From the NCBI RefSeq assembly GCF_029168945.1, contig NC_083605.1, forward strand, positions 43,387,659 through 43,451,658: a stretch of DNA of 64,000 nt, in the 5' to 3' direction. Below, piece by piece: positions 11,069 to 23,749 of the stretch (positions are counted from its first letter, which is position 1; every line of letters starts with the position of its first letter). The position numbers were made by a program, and so were the translations under genes. The notes beneath the pieces are model-generated. The model had not been told where the DNA came from, searched no databases, and saw only the letters and a program-made list of their open reading frames with translations. This DNA comes from Cannabis sativa. Taxonomy: Eukaryota > Streptophyta > Magnoliopsida > Rosales > Cannabaceae.

Positions 11069-12958
11069 TGTTGGAAATTATTTTAACAGGATCTTAGATC
11101 TACTCACAAGTATGTTTATGAACATCCTAAATAAGAACTTTCTAAAACGATAAATTAAACACATATAAAGTTTAAGAAACCTTACATTGGGTGCAGCGGA
11201 ATAATATGACTCCTTCCGTTCAGATATCTAGCCCTTGATTCCTTTCTGTAGCAGAGCATTATCAATATCTGACCTGGATCTCTTTCTCTGAATCTTTGAT
11301 GCTGAAACTCCTTTGCTGATGATCTTTCTTCACGATCTTCCTCACTATGATTGAGGTATCACTTGATGTGTGTGGGCACTACTCTCACACTAAGATTTCG
11401 AAATTGAAGAGGGAAGGAGAAAGAGAAGGGTCAGCCAAAGATAGGGAGAGAGAAGGCTCAGGTTTTCTGAATCAGAAGTCTTAGAAGAAAGTGTAATTTT
11501 CCTGAAGCCTTCACTATCTATTTATAGCATTCCACTAGGGTTAGATTTGAATTATATGGCATTAAAATAATGAAAAAATCAACTTAAAATACCTACATAG
11601 GTGGTCGGCCATGCACTTAGTGGATTGGGCCTTGCTTTTTGCAATTTTGCAATTTTAACACCTTTGTATCTGATTTTCTCAAAAATGCCAATTTCCTAAT
11701 TCAACCATTTAAATGCCAATTCTAACTATTTAATAACTATAAATAATTATTAAATAATATTGTCATTTATCATATTTATTAATTGAACCATACAAAGTAT
11801 CCTAATTAACAAATATGCCCCTATAAACTCTTTCTTTACAATTTCGCCCTTACTTAGTGAAAAATTCACAAATAGACATAGTCTAATTTGAGAATTATAA
11901 TTGATTAATCAAAACCAATTACATGAGTCTTACAAGCAATATTATCTCAACTAGTGGGGGGACCATGGGTCTATATAACCGAGCTTCCAATAAGTAGATC
12001 AAGAATTTAGCACTAACATTCACTAACTTATTAATTCTTCGTTGAATCCACGCATAGAACTTAGAATTGCACTCTCAATATATAGAATGCTCTATATGTT
12101 CCACCATATAGACACATCATTAGTTATCCATTGTTATAATCCTAATTTGATCAATGATCCTCTATATGAATGATCTACACTGTAAAGGGATTAAATTACC
12201 GTTACACCCTACTATGTATTTTATCCTTAAAACACTTGACCCCGTATAAATGATATTTCAGCTTATGTGAAATGAGATCTCCACAATTTATTTTCGTTTG
12301 GTCAAGCTCGAAGAAGATCATCCTTTGCTTACTATTCCCCAGATAGAAGCTATAGATTCCATGTTTATGTTAGCGCTCCCACTCAATTGCACTACCGTGT
12401 TCCCAAAATGTACGTATCACCCTGACCTAAAAGTAGGCTTAACTAGCAATTCAAGGAACACGAATAGCCTTTCAAGATTGAGCCTAATAATAACAGGATT
12501 AAGATCATTTGATCTAGGATCAACTGGGCGATATTGACTTGAATAGATTTTACGGTAAGTTTAATTAAATCTAAGTCAAAGTTCAATATCGGTCCCTTCC
12601 GATGCATACTCCATGCATCCAACCTGAGCTTTACTTTAACCAATGTTCTGGAAAGAACATAGTATTTCTCCAAATACAAGTAAACTCTTGTTGTAGATTA
12701 TCATATCAGTAAAACCCTATGTCTGATAAATCTAGGAAACTTTATTCACATAGTCATGTTTACTTTCCAATGTGTTGACGGCACAATAAACAGGATCAAG
12801 TATGTGAAAAGGGTTTCAAATGAATCTATACATTATGTACATATAATCATGAAATAAATCATGTTAACCATGCAACATTAAATGTTATTTCTGATCTATA
12901 TTAATAAGTAAATCTGATTATATTGAAATGAGTTTTATTTAGGGCATAAAACCCAACA
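11069..12958 (-). repeat. Element 1 3' LTR
   Basis: 1890 bp. On the minus strand it starts TGTTGGGTTTTATGCCC and ends TTTCCAACA. The internal purine tract adjoins it at 12959-12969. Confidence 0.93.
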
Positions 12959-12969
12959 AACTCCCACTT
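12959..12969 (-). promoter_or_regulatory. Polypurine tract of element 1
   Basis: The minus strand reads AAGTGGGAGTT directly before the 3' LTR. Confidence 0.85.
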
Positions 12970-14400
12970 GCACTAATATAAAACAAAAAGTGCGTTTCAA
13001 ATAATCTCAACACCTTGATATACAAATCAAGTGTAGTAGTAGTAAACTCCTCGTAATAGGATCTAAAAGGTTGAATTAACCACAACCTTTTCTCCACTAT
13101 TACTCTTCCTTTATTCACAAAATCATTGATAATGTGAAATTCCTCTCTATATGTCTACTCTCTTGGGATACTTGATTCTATATCTTTGGCAACTACTTTT
13201 GGTTAATCAGGAAATTAACACTAGTAGTTTAAGGCAATTTGGAATGATGCCAAAAATGTATAGAACTTTCCTTAGACTGAATAAGTACCTTTCCTGCAAC
13301 CTTAACATTCAGTCCCTCTCTGGTAGACCTAGAGACTTCAGATAGGTTTTTACACTTCTCCAAAATCACTATTCCACCCCCAGAGTAACCACCATCTTAT
13401 CAGAAAAATTTACTAGCACAAAGGCAAATTTCGAAATCTGATATGGTGTAGTCTAAGAGTTTTAAACACACCGTTATAGACTAACATATAGTTCCTCTTC
13501 TTTATCTTAAGATTTACTTGATTGTCTTCCAATGTCCTTCTCCTGGATTAATCTGATACCTACTCATTACTCCCACTCAACAGCAGGTGTCTGGTCTAAG
13601 GCATACAAAAGCATATCTAAGACCTCTCACTGTTGATATAAGAAATTCTTTCATGGCTTTATCTTTTCTGGAACAGTTGAGACTTTTCCTTAGATAAATA
13701 AAATCTATGCCTAAGAAGTTGTGAAGCTTCTACAGATTGCCATTAGAAAGAAAATGCTTCAGCATCTTACTAAAGTAAGTTGCTTGCATTAGAGTAAGTA
13801 ATTACCAGGTATACCACAAGCCATAGGTTTAGATAAACTCAAACCTATAATACTAGAAACAGGAAGTTTTGTTAAGTCCATTGAATGGACTTATAAACGT
13901 AAATTTCCTTTTATGTCCTTGTAATAGAAAACTTAAGGTTACTCCATGTGAATGGATTAAACCATAGTTCTATTAGCTTTCTTCTTAGTTTCTTATCTTG
14001 ACAATCCATTACCTGTTTAAACTCACAATGGATTTTAATCACTAGTGTCTCCCAAGTCATAAGAAGGTGAGTTCCTAGAAACTCTCCCACTACGACAAGG
14101 TACCGTGAATTATGTCTAAGAAAACTAAATGGTATTAACCTCTTTGGTTGTGACAAGACAACGGAGGCAGTGGGATCATCATATGTTATATAAGATGATA
14201 GAACACTTTGGGAATCAAGAAAAAAATATCTCCTTTATTTGCTACTTGTTTTTCAGACTTAGTCATTTTCTTAGAAAAGTAGTATTTGTTTGAAGAAACA
14301 CTTTCTTATCTATTGACAATGGGATGGTCCACCCCTAATCACTTAGAATAGCTAACAAACCATGGCTAATAGTTCTAGCTTTTCTTAAGATTTTGATTAG
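12970..14400 (-). pseudogene. Decayed copia pol region of element 1
   Basis: Read on the minus strand, 13100-13175 retains a trace of the terminal copia RNase H motif (RHIER-like), and 13345-13400 a trace of the RNase H block (TLGG-like, from CTCTGGGGGTGG). An open stretch at 13911-14156 (81 codons, containing YLVVVGEFLGTHLLMTW and CEFKQVMDCQDKKLRRK) is shared with three other copies. It may derive from the linker before reverse transcriptase, but that is a guess. Stops and frameshifts elsewhere rule out a working polyprotein. Confidence 0.65.
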
Positions 14401-16130
14401 GTCATCCATGAATCTAGTAATGATTTACATTAAGTATACAACCATTACATCATTCTGAAATTGTATTACCATAGAAGGATTTAGGCAACGACAAGTAACT
14501 AATCATCAATATGCAACTCAAATTTCTGGGGAGGTAAGTTTGGATATAATTCAAAAATCAATTTAATGATCTTTGAACTGCATATCTACTAACTATTTCT
14601 CCACCCCTATCAGTTCGCAAGATCTTTAACCACTTACCTTAATGGTTTTAACCATTGCTAGAAATTAATGAAATTTTTCAAACATTTCAAATTTCTTTGC
14701 TAAAAGGTATAATCTAGAGTTATCGTTTTAAGAATACAAAGAAAAACTCATATCCACCCCTGAATGTACATCCATCTGCGAATGAGATGAACTACTTTCA
14801 GTGGATATAGGCATATTAACTCTTTGCAGAGATTGATCTTGTCAAATCAACTATGAACAAGATACAAATGCCATAGATTAAAAAAAAGTGGTAGTGTCTT
14901 TTGATGACATAGGTTTAGTTACATCAAAGAGTTTTTAGAATACTGCAAGTGGAACCTGGTCACAGAATACCTAACTCATATTCCATACAGTTTTAATCCA
15001 TTAATAAAAGATGGATATTAAACACTTGAGAAAGTGTAACTGTATTTTATCTGGAATTAGAAATATAAGAAAATTTCTGTTTGGATTCTAAAATTAAAGT
15101 CAAAGACTTAAATTCAACCAAATATAATGAGTAATTCTTTCTTGGACCACCACTACTAATACAAACTCTAAGTCAGATTTGCCCATACAAGTAGGAGATT
15201 TCTAAGATTGAGGATTTATATCAATTGGGAATAGAATTTCGGGATTATAATCATATACGTCATTTAATTTCTTAAGAGAAAATATAGAATGACATGAAAT
15301 GATTTATAGACCATTCATCCAATGATATGTTATTGAGCTAATTCGAAATGAATAAGCTAAGAGGAATTAGGATAATTTCGTTTAAAATAAGAATCCAACG
15401 ATGCTTCGATTAGCGAAAGTCAAAGTAATCTTATTTATACAATCTTCTTGTTTCATATCGTAAAAATACTAGTCTAAGGTGTCATCAATTGATGAACAGC
15501 TAGATGTCGCATATACAATATTTATCTTTCGAGATCTAACACTATTATGTATGTCTAATGGTGAAAATCCACTCGGGATTTATCTCATTAGATAAACAAG
15601 CCAAGTTAGACCAACAATGAAGATTTGAAATTAAACTACAACTTAATAACAGAAAATAACATGGTTCAATATAAATTCGTACACTATTCAGAAATTATAA
15701 GCATATAGCAAGTAGAAATGACAAGTGAAAATACTAAAACTTACAATCCTAAATAATTTCCAAGGTTTTTCAACAAACTGATACAGTGTCCCGTTTAGGC
15801 GAGAGTCAAAGCATCATCCATTGAATAGAGTTGTCAGCTCATCTAAAATGATAACCATTCTAGCAACCTTTTATTCGATCAAGATTTGAATTCAGCGTTG
15901 TCCCGTTTAGGCGAGAGTCAAGGCAATTCTATCTTATGAGCTCCCACCATTGTTTCATAATTTGCAAGTCAAGTATGGTCGCCACCATTAGGGTGATCCA
16001 TACCATACAAAACACTTACAAACTACTTATCATGCGAGGTTAAACGGTGCGAAATTGCTAATGAACGTTCCTCCATTAGGGAGGATTACTCACTAAAACA
16101 AACGCGGTGTAAAACCCACAATGGAGATCG
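14401..16130 (-). other. Element 1 internal non-coding region with repeated GGCGAGAGTCAA motif
   Basis: No frame is maintained. The region contains two copies of a block TCCCGTTTAGGCGAGAGTCAA (starting about 15789 and 15901) and a weaker third copy, TTAGCGAAAGTCAAAG, near 15409. Elements 2 and 3 have the same blocks. The downstream part (15960-16090) holds two short inverted repeats around ACCATTAGGGTGAT and CTCCATTAGGGAG. Confidence 0.6.
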
Positions 16131-18980
16131 AATGTCTTTTGATTAAAAGCTCATTATTTAAAAGGAGTTGTATTTTCTTTGATTCTCTTTATTTATTCTA
16201 TTTATTTTAAATATATATTTATTTAATTAAAATTTCCAATTTAGAATGAAAAATTCTAAATATAAATTTTAATTTAATATTTATAAATTTTACTTATATG
16301 GATATGAAAATAACATGAATTATTTCCATCTTAGTAATAATTTCCAATAAATATTTAGAAAAATATTCAATTTAAGTTGTTACAAAATTAATTTAAATTA
16401 ATTTACAACTCAAATTTAATTTTCTATAAATATATATTGCATTTCGAAAAATTAAAGTATATAAGAATACAATTTTCGAAAAATGCATATTAAAATAAAA
16501 AATAAATCCTGAAAAAATTATTCTAATTTAATGTTGGCCCAAAATTAATTAATAAAATTAATTTACTACAACAAATATAATTTTCCTATTTAATTAAATA
16601 TATAAGAAAAATTTCAAATATTTAAGTATGATGATGAAAATCAACTTAAATATTAATTTTCTATTTAATTAAATACACTAGAAAAATACTTCAAGCAAAA
16701 ATATAATCTATCTAGATTTTCCTTTGACTAATTAATTCAATTTCTAATAATATACTTTAATGCAATTTATTAATCAATAAATGAAAAAATCATTGATTTA
16801 AGTTGATCCAAGAATTAATTAAAATAAATAATTAATTTACAACTTAATCTATTTTTCAAGATAAAATTCGAAATTCTAGCATTTAAGAAATGCAATTTCG
16901 AAAATTGATTAATAAAATAAAGAAAAAATATATATTTTGAAAATTATTTAAATTTAGTTGAAAAAATAAATTTCAACAAAAAATAATTTTCTATTTAATT
17001 AAATGTCATGAAAAAGATATATTAAAGTATGATGATAAAAATCAACTTAGATATTCAATTTTCAAATTAATTAAATGTATTCAATTCAAGAAATAAATAA
17101 TTAAGTGTAGAGAAGGCTTAATTATTAGTATCTAGTTTAATACTAGGAAAAATATACTTAAAATAAATTGTACCAAAATTCATTATATAAATAATTAATT
17201 TCACAATGTATAATATTTTCTTATTTAATATTAGAAATAATAAGTAGTCTAGAAATAACTATCTAAAAAATATCTTATTTGACTAAGTATCTTTTCCACA
17301 AAATTTGAAAAAATATCTAATTTAAGTTGTAATAGAAAAAATCTAGAACTTAAATATTTTTCAAATTTAAATTTAATTAAATATCAAAAATTAAGTTGTA
17401 ACGACTTAATTTGAAAATATTCCATTTTAAGTTAATATTCGAAAAGATATTAACTTAAAAAATATCTAAAGAATCTTAATAAACAATGCCTAAAATTCCT
17501 CAACTTAATTTTGAAATTTGAAATTCAAAAGATATTCAGATTTAAGTTGGTTAGTTGTAGATAACTAAATATCAACTTAAATAAGAATATTTAATGAAAA
17601 ATTTAAATTAAGTTCCAGAAAGAATCTAGATGGTTATAATTCTATATTTAATTAAATACAAGAAAATACATATAGTTTAGCTTAGAATAAAGAATTCTTT
17701 AAACTATAATTTTCTTAAATTAATTTCAAAAAAAAATGAAATTAATTATGTTGCTAATCAATTTTATTAGGTTAAACTAGTGTAATTAACCTAGTACAGT
17801 TGTTCAAATCAGGCAAATGGGCCTTCACAATTGGAGTGGTTCATGTGAGGGGGTGCTGGGTTCAGTATGTCGTACCCACTTCTATGGCTCCCAACTCTCA
17901 CACAAGGCCCAAAAGAGAGGAATTTAACCTTAATAAGAACAACTGTTATTAATTGAATAAGTCCAATGACTAAATGGGCCTAAATAAATTCTATCAAGAA
18001 CTATGATAATTTATTTTAGCAACAACAACCTATATGTATCTATAATCAAATTAGACACATAGGCTCACACAGGCACACTTTGGATGGGTCCTATCATGTT
18101 GCTAGGTCATACACAGATGAAAGAAGATTGTAAATATACCTGTTACAAATTATTAACTTGACTAAGGGAGCCATCAGATCATTAGATCTGGCAAAAAGTA
18201 ACCATGGCTATTTGCAATCAAGTAATAATAGGTTTTGAAAACTTACAAACAAGCTAAAACACATACTCCTGCAACAAGGTTAGCTGGATAGTTGGATGTA
18301 GGATTTATTTAATTTTAAATTAAATAATTAATTTCGAAATAATTAATTAATTAAAAAATAATTTTTCAAAAATTTAAAAAAAAAAATTTGAATCATTCAA
18401 AATTTTAAAAAAAATTTAAATTTAAAATTAAATCTACAATTTTGAAAATTTAGGTTTCAACCAACCTAAATATCATTTCAAAATTTGCTAACTACTTTTA
18501 AAATTTAAATGTTATTTTATAAATAAAAATTAGAAAAGATAAGTTAAATATCTTTTCAGATTTTAAATTTAATTTAAATAAATAAAATAACATAATTTAA
18601 AAGTTAGCAAAATATCTTACATCTATTTAAAATTACATAATTATAATTATCTTATTTTAAATTTAAATAAGGTCAAAATATCTAAAAAAGATTTAATTTA
18701 AAAAATATATATAAAATCTGACCTTAAATTTAAAATTAAGATAAGATATAATCAAATTTAAAAATAAGATAGATTTTTAAGTAAGAAGATAGATACTAAT
18801 TCTATTCAAATTCAAATTACACTAATATCTTGAATTAAATTTAAAAAATATAAAATTAATTCAAAATGATAATTAGAATTGAATTAGGAATAGTAATAGT
18901 ATAAATCAAAAACTATACAAAAAATCGGAAGTTAATTCCATGAAAAAGCATGAAAAATCGAAGAAAAACGAAAAAATTGT
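16131..18980 (-). other. AT-rich leader of element 1
   Basis: This is about 2.8 kb of very AT-rich sequence with recurrent ATTTAATTAAAT and ACTTAAATATT strings and no open frame. It occupies the position, in element sense, where gag would lie. A GC-richer island of about 120 bp at 17813-17932 is conserved with elements 2 and 3. Nothing else recognisable is seen. Confidence 0.75.
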
Positions 18981-18981
18981 G

Positions 18982-18997
18982 AACTGTACGGACAGTT
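18982..18997 (-). other. Short hairpin in the element 1 leader
   Basis: AACTGTACGGACAGTT is a 6-bp perfect stem with a 4-base loop, about 290 nt downstream of the PBS in element sense. Element 2 has GC-rich hairpins at the matching distance. Confidence 0.5.
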
Positions 18998-19283
18998 TTC
19001 GCGATCGTAGGAAAATTTCAGCACAGCTCCGATTTTTTCGATTCTTCAAAAAATCATAACTAATTCAAATAAAATCGAAATTGAGTTCTGTAAAAGGCTA
19101 ACTTGCTTAATTTTTTCCATACTATCCAATAAAAATAATTCCTGAAACAGAATCGCAATTATGTTTCACGAAAATTTACAAACATCAATCAATCATCAAA
19201 TAACACTCAATACAACATGATACCTTCCAAAAACATACAAACTATCGTTTTGAAGTCCAAATTTCTTGCAAGTAAATCAATCA

Positions 19284-19302
19284 CCATGGCTCTGAGGCCA
19301 GT
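19284..19302 (-). other. Primer-binding site of element 1 (variant)
   Basis: The minus strand reads ACTGGCCTCAGAGCCATGG directly after the 5' LTR. The plant initiator-Met tRNA site is TGGTATCAGAGCC; here bases 4-5 (TA) are CC. The element at 61289 has the exact site. Confidence 0.8.
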
Positions 19303-21191
19303 TGTTGGAAATTATTTTACCAGGATCTTAGATCTACTCACAAGTATGTTTATTAACATCCTAAATAAGAACTTTCTAAAACGATAAATTAAACACATAT
19401 AAAGTTTAAGAAACCTCACGTTGGGTGTAGCGGAATAATATGACTCCTTCCGTTCAGATATCTAGCCCTTGATTCCTTTCTGTAGCAGAGCATTATCAAT
19501 ATCTGAACCTGGATCTCTTTCTCTGAATCTTTGATGCTGAAACTCCTTTGCTGATGATCTTTCTTCACGATCTTCCTCACTATGATTGAGGTATCACTTG
19601 ATGTGTGTGGGCACTACTCTCACACTAAGATTTCGAAATTGAAGAGGGAAGGAGAAAGAGAAGGGTCAGCCAAAGATAGGGAGAGAGAAGGCTCAGGTTT
19701 TCTGAATCAGAAGTCTCAGAAGAAAGTGTAATTTTCCTGAAGCCTTCACTATCTATTTATAGCATTCCACTAGGGTTAGATTTGAATTATATGGCATTAA
19801 AATAATGAAAAAATCAACTTAAAATACCTACATAGGTGGTCGGCCATGCACTTAGTGGATTGGGCCGCTTTTTGCAATTTTGCAATTTTAACACCTTTGT
19901 ATCTGATTTTCTCAAAAATGCCAATTTCGTAATTCAACCATTTAAATGCCAATTCTAACTATTTAATAACTATAAATAATTATTAAATAATATTGTCATT
20001 TATCATATTTATTAATTGAACCATACAAAGTATCATAATTAACAAATATGCCCCTATAAACTCTTTCTTTACAATTTCGCCCTTACTTAGTGAAAAATTC
20101 ACAAATAGACATAGTCTAATTTGAGAATTATAATTGATTAATCAAAACCAATTACATGAGTCTTACAAGCAATATTATCTCAACTAGTGGGGGGACCATG
20201 GGTCTATATAACCGAGCTTTCAATAAGTAGATCAAGAATTTAGCACTAAAATTCACTAACTTATTAATTCTTCGTTGAATCCACGCATAGAACTTAGAAT
20301 TGCACTCTCAATATATATAATGATCTATATGTTCCACCATATAGACACATCATTAGTTATCCATTGTTATAATCCTAATTTGATCAATGATCCTCTATAT
20401 GAATGATCTACACTGTAAAGGGATTAAATTACCGTTACACCCTACTATGTATTTTATCCTTAAAACACTTGACCCCGTATAAATGATATTTCAGCTTATG
20501 TGAAATGAGATCTCCACCATTTATTTTTGTTTGGTCAAGCTCGAAGGAGATCATCCTTTGCTTACTATTCGCCAGATAAAAGCTATAGATTCCATGTTTA
20601 TGCTAGCGCTCCCACTCAATTGCACTACCGTGTTCCCAAAATGTACGTATCACCCTGACCTAAAAGTAGGCTTAACTAGCAATTCAAGGAACACGAATAG
20701 CCTTTCAAGATTGAGCCTAATCATAACAGGAATAAGATAATTTGATCTATGATCAACTAGGCGATATTGACTTGAATAGATTTTACGATAAGTTTAATTA
20801 AATCTAAGTCAAAGTTCAATATCGGTCCCTTCCGATGCATACTCCATGCATCCAACCTGAGCTTTACTTTAACCAATGTTCTGGAAAGAACATAGTATTT
20901 CTCCAAATACAAGTAAACTCTTGTTGTAGATTATCATATCAGTAAAACCCTATGTCTGATAAATCTAGGAAACTTTATTCACATAGTCATGTTTACTTTC
21001 CAATGTGTTGACTGCACAATAAATAGGATCAAGTATGTGAAAAGGGTTTCAAATGAATCTATACATTATGTACATATAATCATGAAATAAATCATGTTAA
21101 CCATGCAACATTAAATGTTATTTCTGATCTATATTAATAAGTAAATCTGATTATATTGAAATGAGTTTTATTTAGGGCATAAAACCCAACA
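19303..21191 (-). repeat. Element 1 5' LTR
   Basis: 1889 bp, near-identical to 11069-12958. Right TSD TATAT at 21192-21196. Confidence 0.93.
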
Positions 21192-21790
21192 TATATATTA
21201 TATGCAGCCTCAAGGCCTTTTTTAAGACATCATGACTGACCAAGCGGTCTTTAAACTTGGAATTATTTTTCATTTTTTGGACAACGGGCTGACCGAGCAG
21301 CTTTTAATCCTGGTACTACGTGCTTTTGTCATCCTTAATGAATTTCATTCTCTGTTTATAATTGTCGTGCAATTGTGATTTTTTTATTTTTACCAAATGC
21401 TTTGTACAGGTGTAGGTGCCCCCCAAGTGACCGAGTAGGCGTATGACTCTTAGTCACTTGTCTTTCGCAAATATATTGCCTATCTGTTCGGTGTTTTGGG
21501 TTTGACTAAACCTTTTGTACGCACTTTAGGTAAATTATAATCATGCTGATTTTTTTGACTCAATAGAATTGGAAATACTATCTTTATTCATTTATTGATC
21601 GAAAATGTATTTGTTACCGTAGTAACTTACATCAGAGCTAGTCATCTAATCTGATCTTTTAGCTTAACATGACATAAAACAAATAAGAAATTGTACTTTA
21701 AAGTGGTCTTCCCGACCTGAGTACTTTGTTTCTGAAACCTTTGCTCGTAGTCCGGCCAGAAGGCCATTCACTTAGAAGCGAATGTTCATT
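21192..21790 (+). mobile_element. Continuation of gypsy copy G1 beyond element 1
   Basis: After the TSD the (TA)n tract resumes, so this is the 3' flank of the antisense gene that was split at 11068. No open frame of note is present. It includes a CCCCCCAAGTGACCGAG segment (21421-21437), which on the other strand resembles a purine tract. Near 21790-21815 the sequence becomes homologous to the inverted copy G2. The junction is not marked by any duplication I can see. Confidence 0.5.
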
Positions 21791-22589
21791 TAGTCGGAAT
21801 ATCGAGCGATAAACAAGCAAATATGCCGACCAGGAGTACTCAACAGATTAAATAACGATTATGTTTGAAGAAAATTCAGAACTAAAGAAGTCAAAATTTT
21901 CTCGAGTTAGGGCAAAAAAGTTCATTAAGCTTAGAATAAGCAAGATGAAAGACAGACGTTACGCAGTTCAGAAACAAATGTTATGACTATAAAAATGCAC
22001 GAAGGCATGATCAAGAAGAATCGCAGAGGTTTCGGGGCCTAGGGGTTCCTAAACATTTTTCTACAGCAAAGTAGAGGATGCAGTTGACATATAAACATGC
22101 AAAGATAAGCATAAAGGAAACCAGAGACTTACTCAAAGATCAGATGTCTGGGTGCGAGCAACGTCAATCCAACAAGCATTTTGTATGAGAGCACTTCGAC
22201 AACTTTGAAGTCAAGAATCTCTCTTTTCGCTCCGAAGCTTACTTAGCAAAGAAAGGTGATGAAAATGAGTTTATGTGCCAATGATGTTTGGTATTTATAG
22301 GCAAGTCACGAAAAGAGGTAACCGTCTCAAAGGAACCTCAGACGCCTCAGCTTCCCTCCTTAAAAACGAATATGGGAAATAAAAAAAACTCAAGTGCAGC
22401 CGTCAGCCATGGAGAGAGAAAGTCAGATTTTGAAATATTAAGTGTCAAAGCATTTATTAGCCAAAAACCGAAGGAACGCCCAGTCAGCCTCACATCGAGT
22501 CTCGGACGGTGTCGCTCGACATGTATCCCCATCCAAAAGAAGAAGCAGCTCGGATAAAGTCTACACGCAACTTTAGAAGTCCCATACAG
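21791..22589 (-). pseudogene. Promoter and 5' leader of an antisense gene (copy G2), coding part missing
   Basis: On the minus strand this holds a consensus TATAAATA (22292-22299), the conserved 5' UTR and the donor TTTGA|GTAAGT (near 22130). The intron then continues, with recognisable homology to 8050-8240, to about 21815. The ATG and all coding exons are absent because the sequence changes before the acceptor. It belongs to the plus-strand gypsy element whose LTR starts at 22604. Confidence 0.6.
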
Positions 22590-22603
22590 ACTTGGGGGGC
22601 AAA
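22590..22603 (+). promoter_or_regulatory. Polypurine tract of gypsy copy G2
   Basis: ACTTGGGGGGCAAA directly precedes the LTR start TGTTATCCC at 22604. Confidence 0.8.
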
Positions 22604-23271
22604 TGTTATCCCAATTTTTGCACTCTGACGTGGCATCACATGAATGGTGACACGTGGAAGCCACTTCGAACATTTGCTTGGGAAGCATAGTCCGAGCAGG
22701 ATGCCTCCCTGGCATGCTCAAAGCAAGGTATTCAACAATCCGTGCAGAGCAACCAACACTAGCGAATTCAACTTTCGCATCATGAGTCATCAGCACAATC
22801 CCTATAACTCAGGGATAAATTTACGTGGATATGGCATACACATGATCCCGTTATCAGTGTATTCAGCCTCAATCCCATGATCCTTGCATTCAGCATTGAT
22901 CCCACGATCTTTTTGTTTATACACATTGTGGGGAAACTCTTCCTCCCCAAGCTTACGAGCCCTATAAATAGTGATGTATATTCACTAGGCAAAGGATCGG
23001 TCGAAAAGCAGTTGAGCTAAGACTATACCTTAAATATGTCTAAGAATTATATATTCAGAGATACTGTTGTAAGAGCTATAAGAAAAGGAATTTTTCTCCT
23101 TGATCTTAAGTCAATACAAGTAGCGAGGATTAGGCTATTACTGAACTGCTCGGGGCTGAACCTCTATAAAATTCCTGTGTCTTTTTATTGTTTTATCATA
23201 TATTTGTTATTATAAATCCTTTATCGCTTATAAAATAGACTCATTCTCGTTGGCTAAAAGCGAAGTCAACA
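22604..23271 (+). mobile_element. 3' LTR of Tat-like gypsy copy G2
   Basis: 668 bp from TGTTATCCCAATTTTTGCAC to ...GCGAAGTCAACA, with TG/CA ends. A TATAAATA box lies at 22963-22970, followed by a plausible R/U5 region. It is assigned to gypsy by the purine tract, the LTR style and the linked antisense gene; no pol is present to confirm it. The right flank CCTTG (23272-23276) would be the TSD half. It truncates a copia LTR. Confidence 0.75.
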
Positions 23272-23529
23272 CCTTGTATACTGATAAATCTAGGAATATA
23301 TTTAATCACACAATCTTGATTACTTTCCATTGTGCTGACGACACAATAAACAAGAATATTAATGTGATTAGGGTTTGGATGAATTTATGAATCAAATAAA
23401 GATATAAATGATAACATGAACCAAATGACACATATAATAAGTGATGAAAATACTTCTGTCTCTTTATTGCTAATTAAACAATAGAGATTTCATTGAAATA
23501 GAGTTTTATTTAGGGCACAAAGCCCAACA
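23272..23529 (-). mobile_element. 3' LTR fragment of coding copia element E
   Basis: This is the first 258 bp (in element sense) of a copia LTR. The minus strand starts TGTTGGGCTTTGTGCCC at 23529. It is cut at 23271/23272 by gypsy copy G2. The purine tract AAGTGGGAGTT lies at 23530-23540. Confidence 0.85.
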
Positions 23530-23540
23530 AACTCCCACTT

Positions 23541-23749
23541 GCACTAATATAAAACAATCACTATATTTCAATTAATCCTAAATTTTGACGGTGCTTTTCA
23601 AATGGAGTTCCTGCCAAAACTTTGGTGAATGGATCAGCTAGGTTGTCCTCTATGTCCACTTTCTCCACCAGTACATCCCCTCTTGCCACATACTCTTTGA
23701 TGATATGGTATTTCCTTTCTATGTGTTTGCTTCTCTTATTGCTTCGAGG
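23541..23749 (-). pseudogene. Copia RNase H C-terminus (element E, left half)
   Basis: In minus-strand sense, from 23749 downward, the frame reads RSNKRSKHIERKYHIIKEYV, then EDNLADPFTKVL, and ends near GLIEI. This is the characteristic end of Ty1/copia polyprotein (KHIE.K.H... and AD.FTK.L). RNase H degrades the RNA strand of the cDNA hybrid during reverse transcription. The frame is open, but the rest of the gene is separated by the 12-kb element 2 insertion and resumes at 35781. It is the best-preserved pol sequence in the window. Confidence 0.88.

Larger units (their letters stand above)
11069..21191 (-). mobile_element. Element 1: complete non-autonomous copia-type LTR retrotransposon
   Basis: The element is 10,123 bp with two near-identical LTRs (11069-12958 and 19303-21191), TG/CA ends and a perfect TATAT TSD. 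In element sense (minus strand) the order is 5' LTR (right), PBS, ~3-kb AT-rich leader, ~3-kb decayed pol region, purine tract, 3' LTR (left). No gag, protease, integrase or reverse transcriptase frame survives. In the first 150 bp the two LTRs differ at about five positions by eye, which suggests a fairly recent insertion. It sits in the 3' flank of the gypsy antisense gene. Confidence 0.93.
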
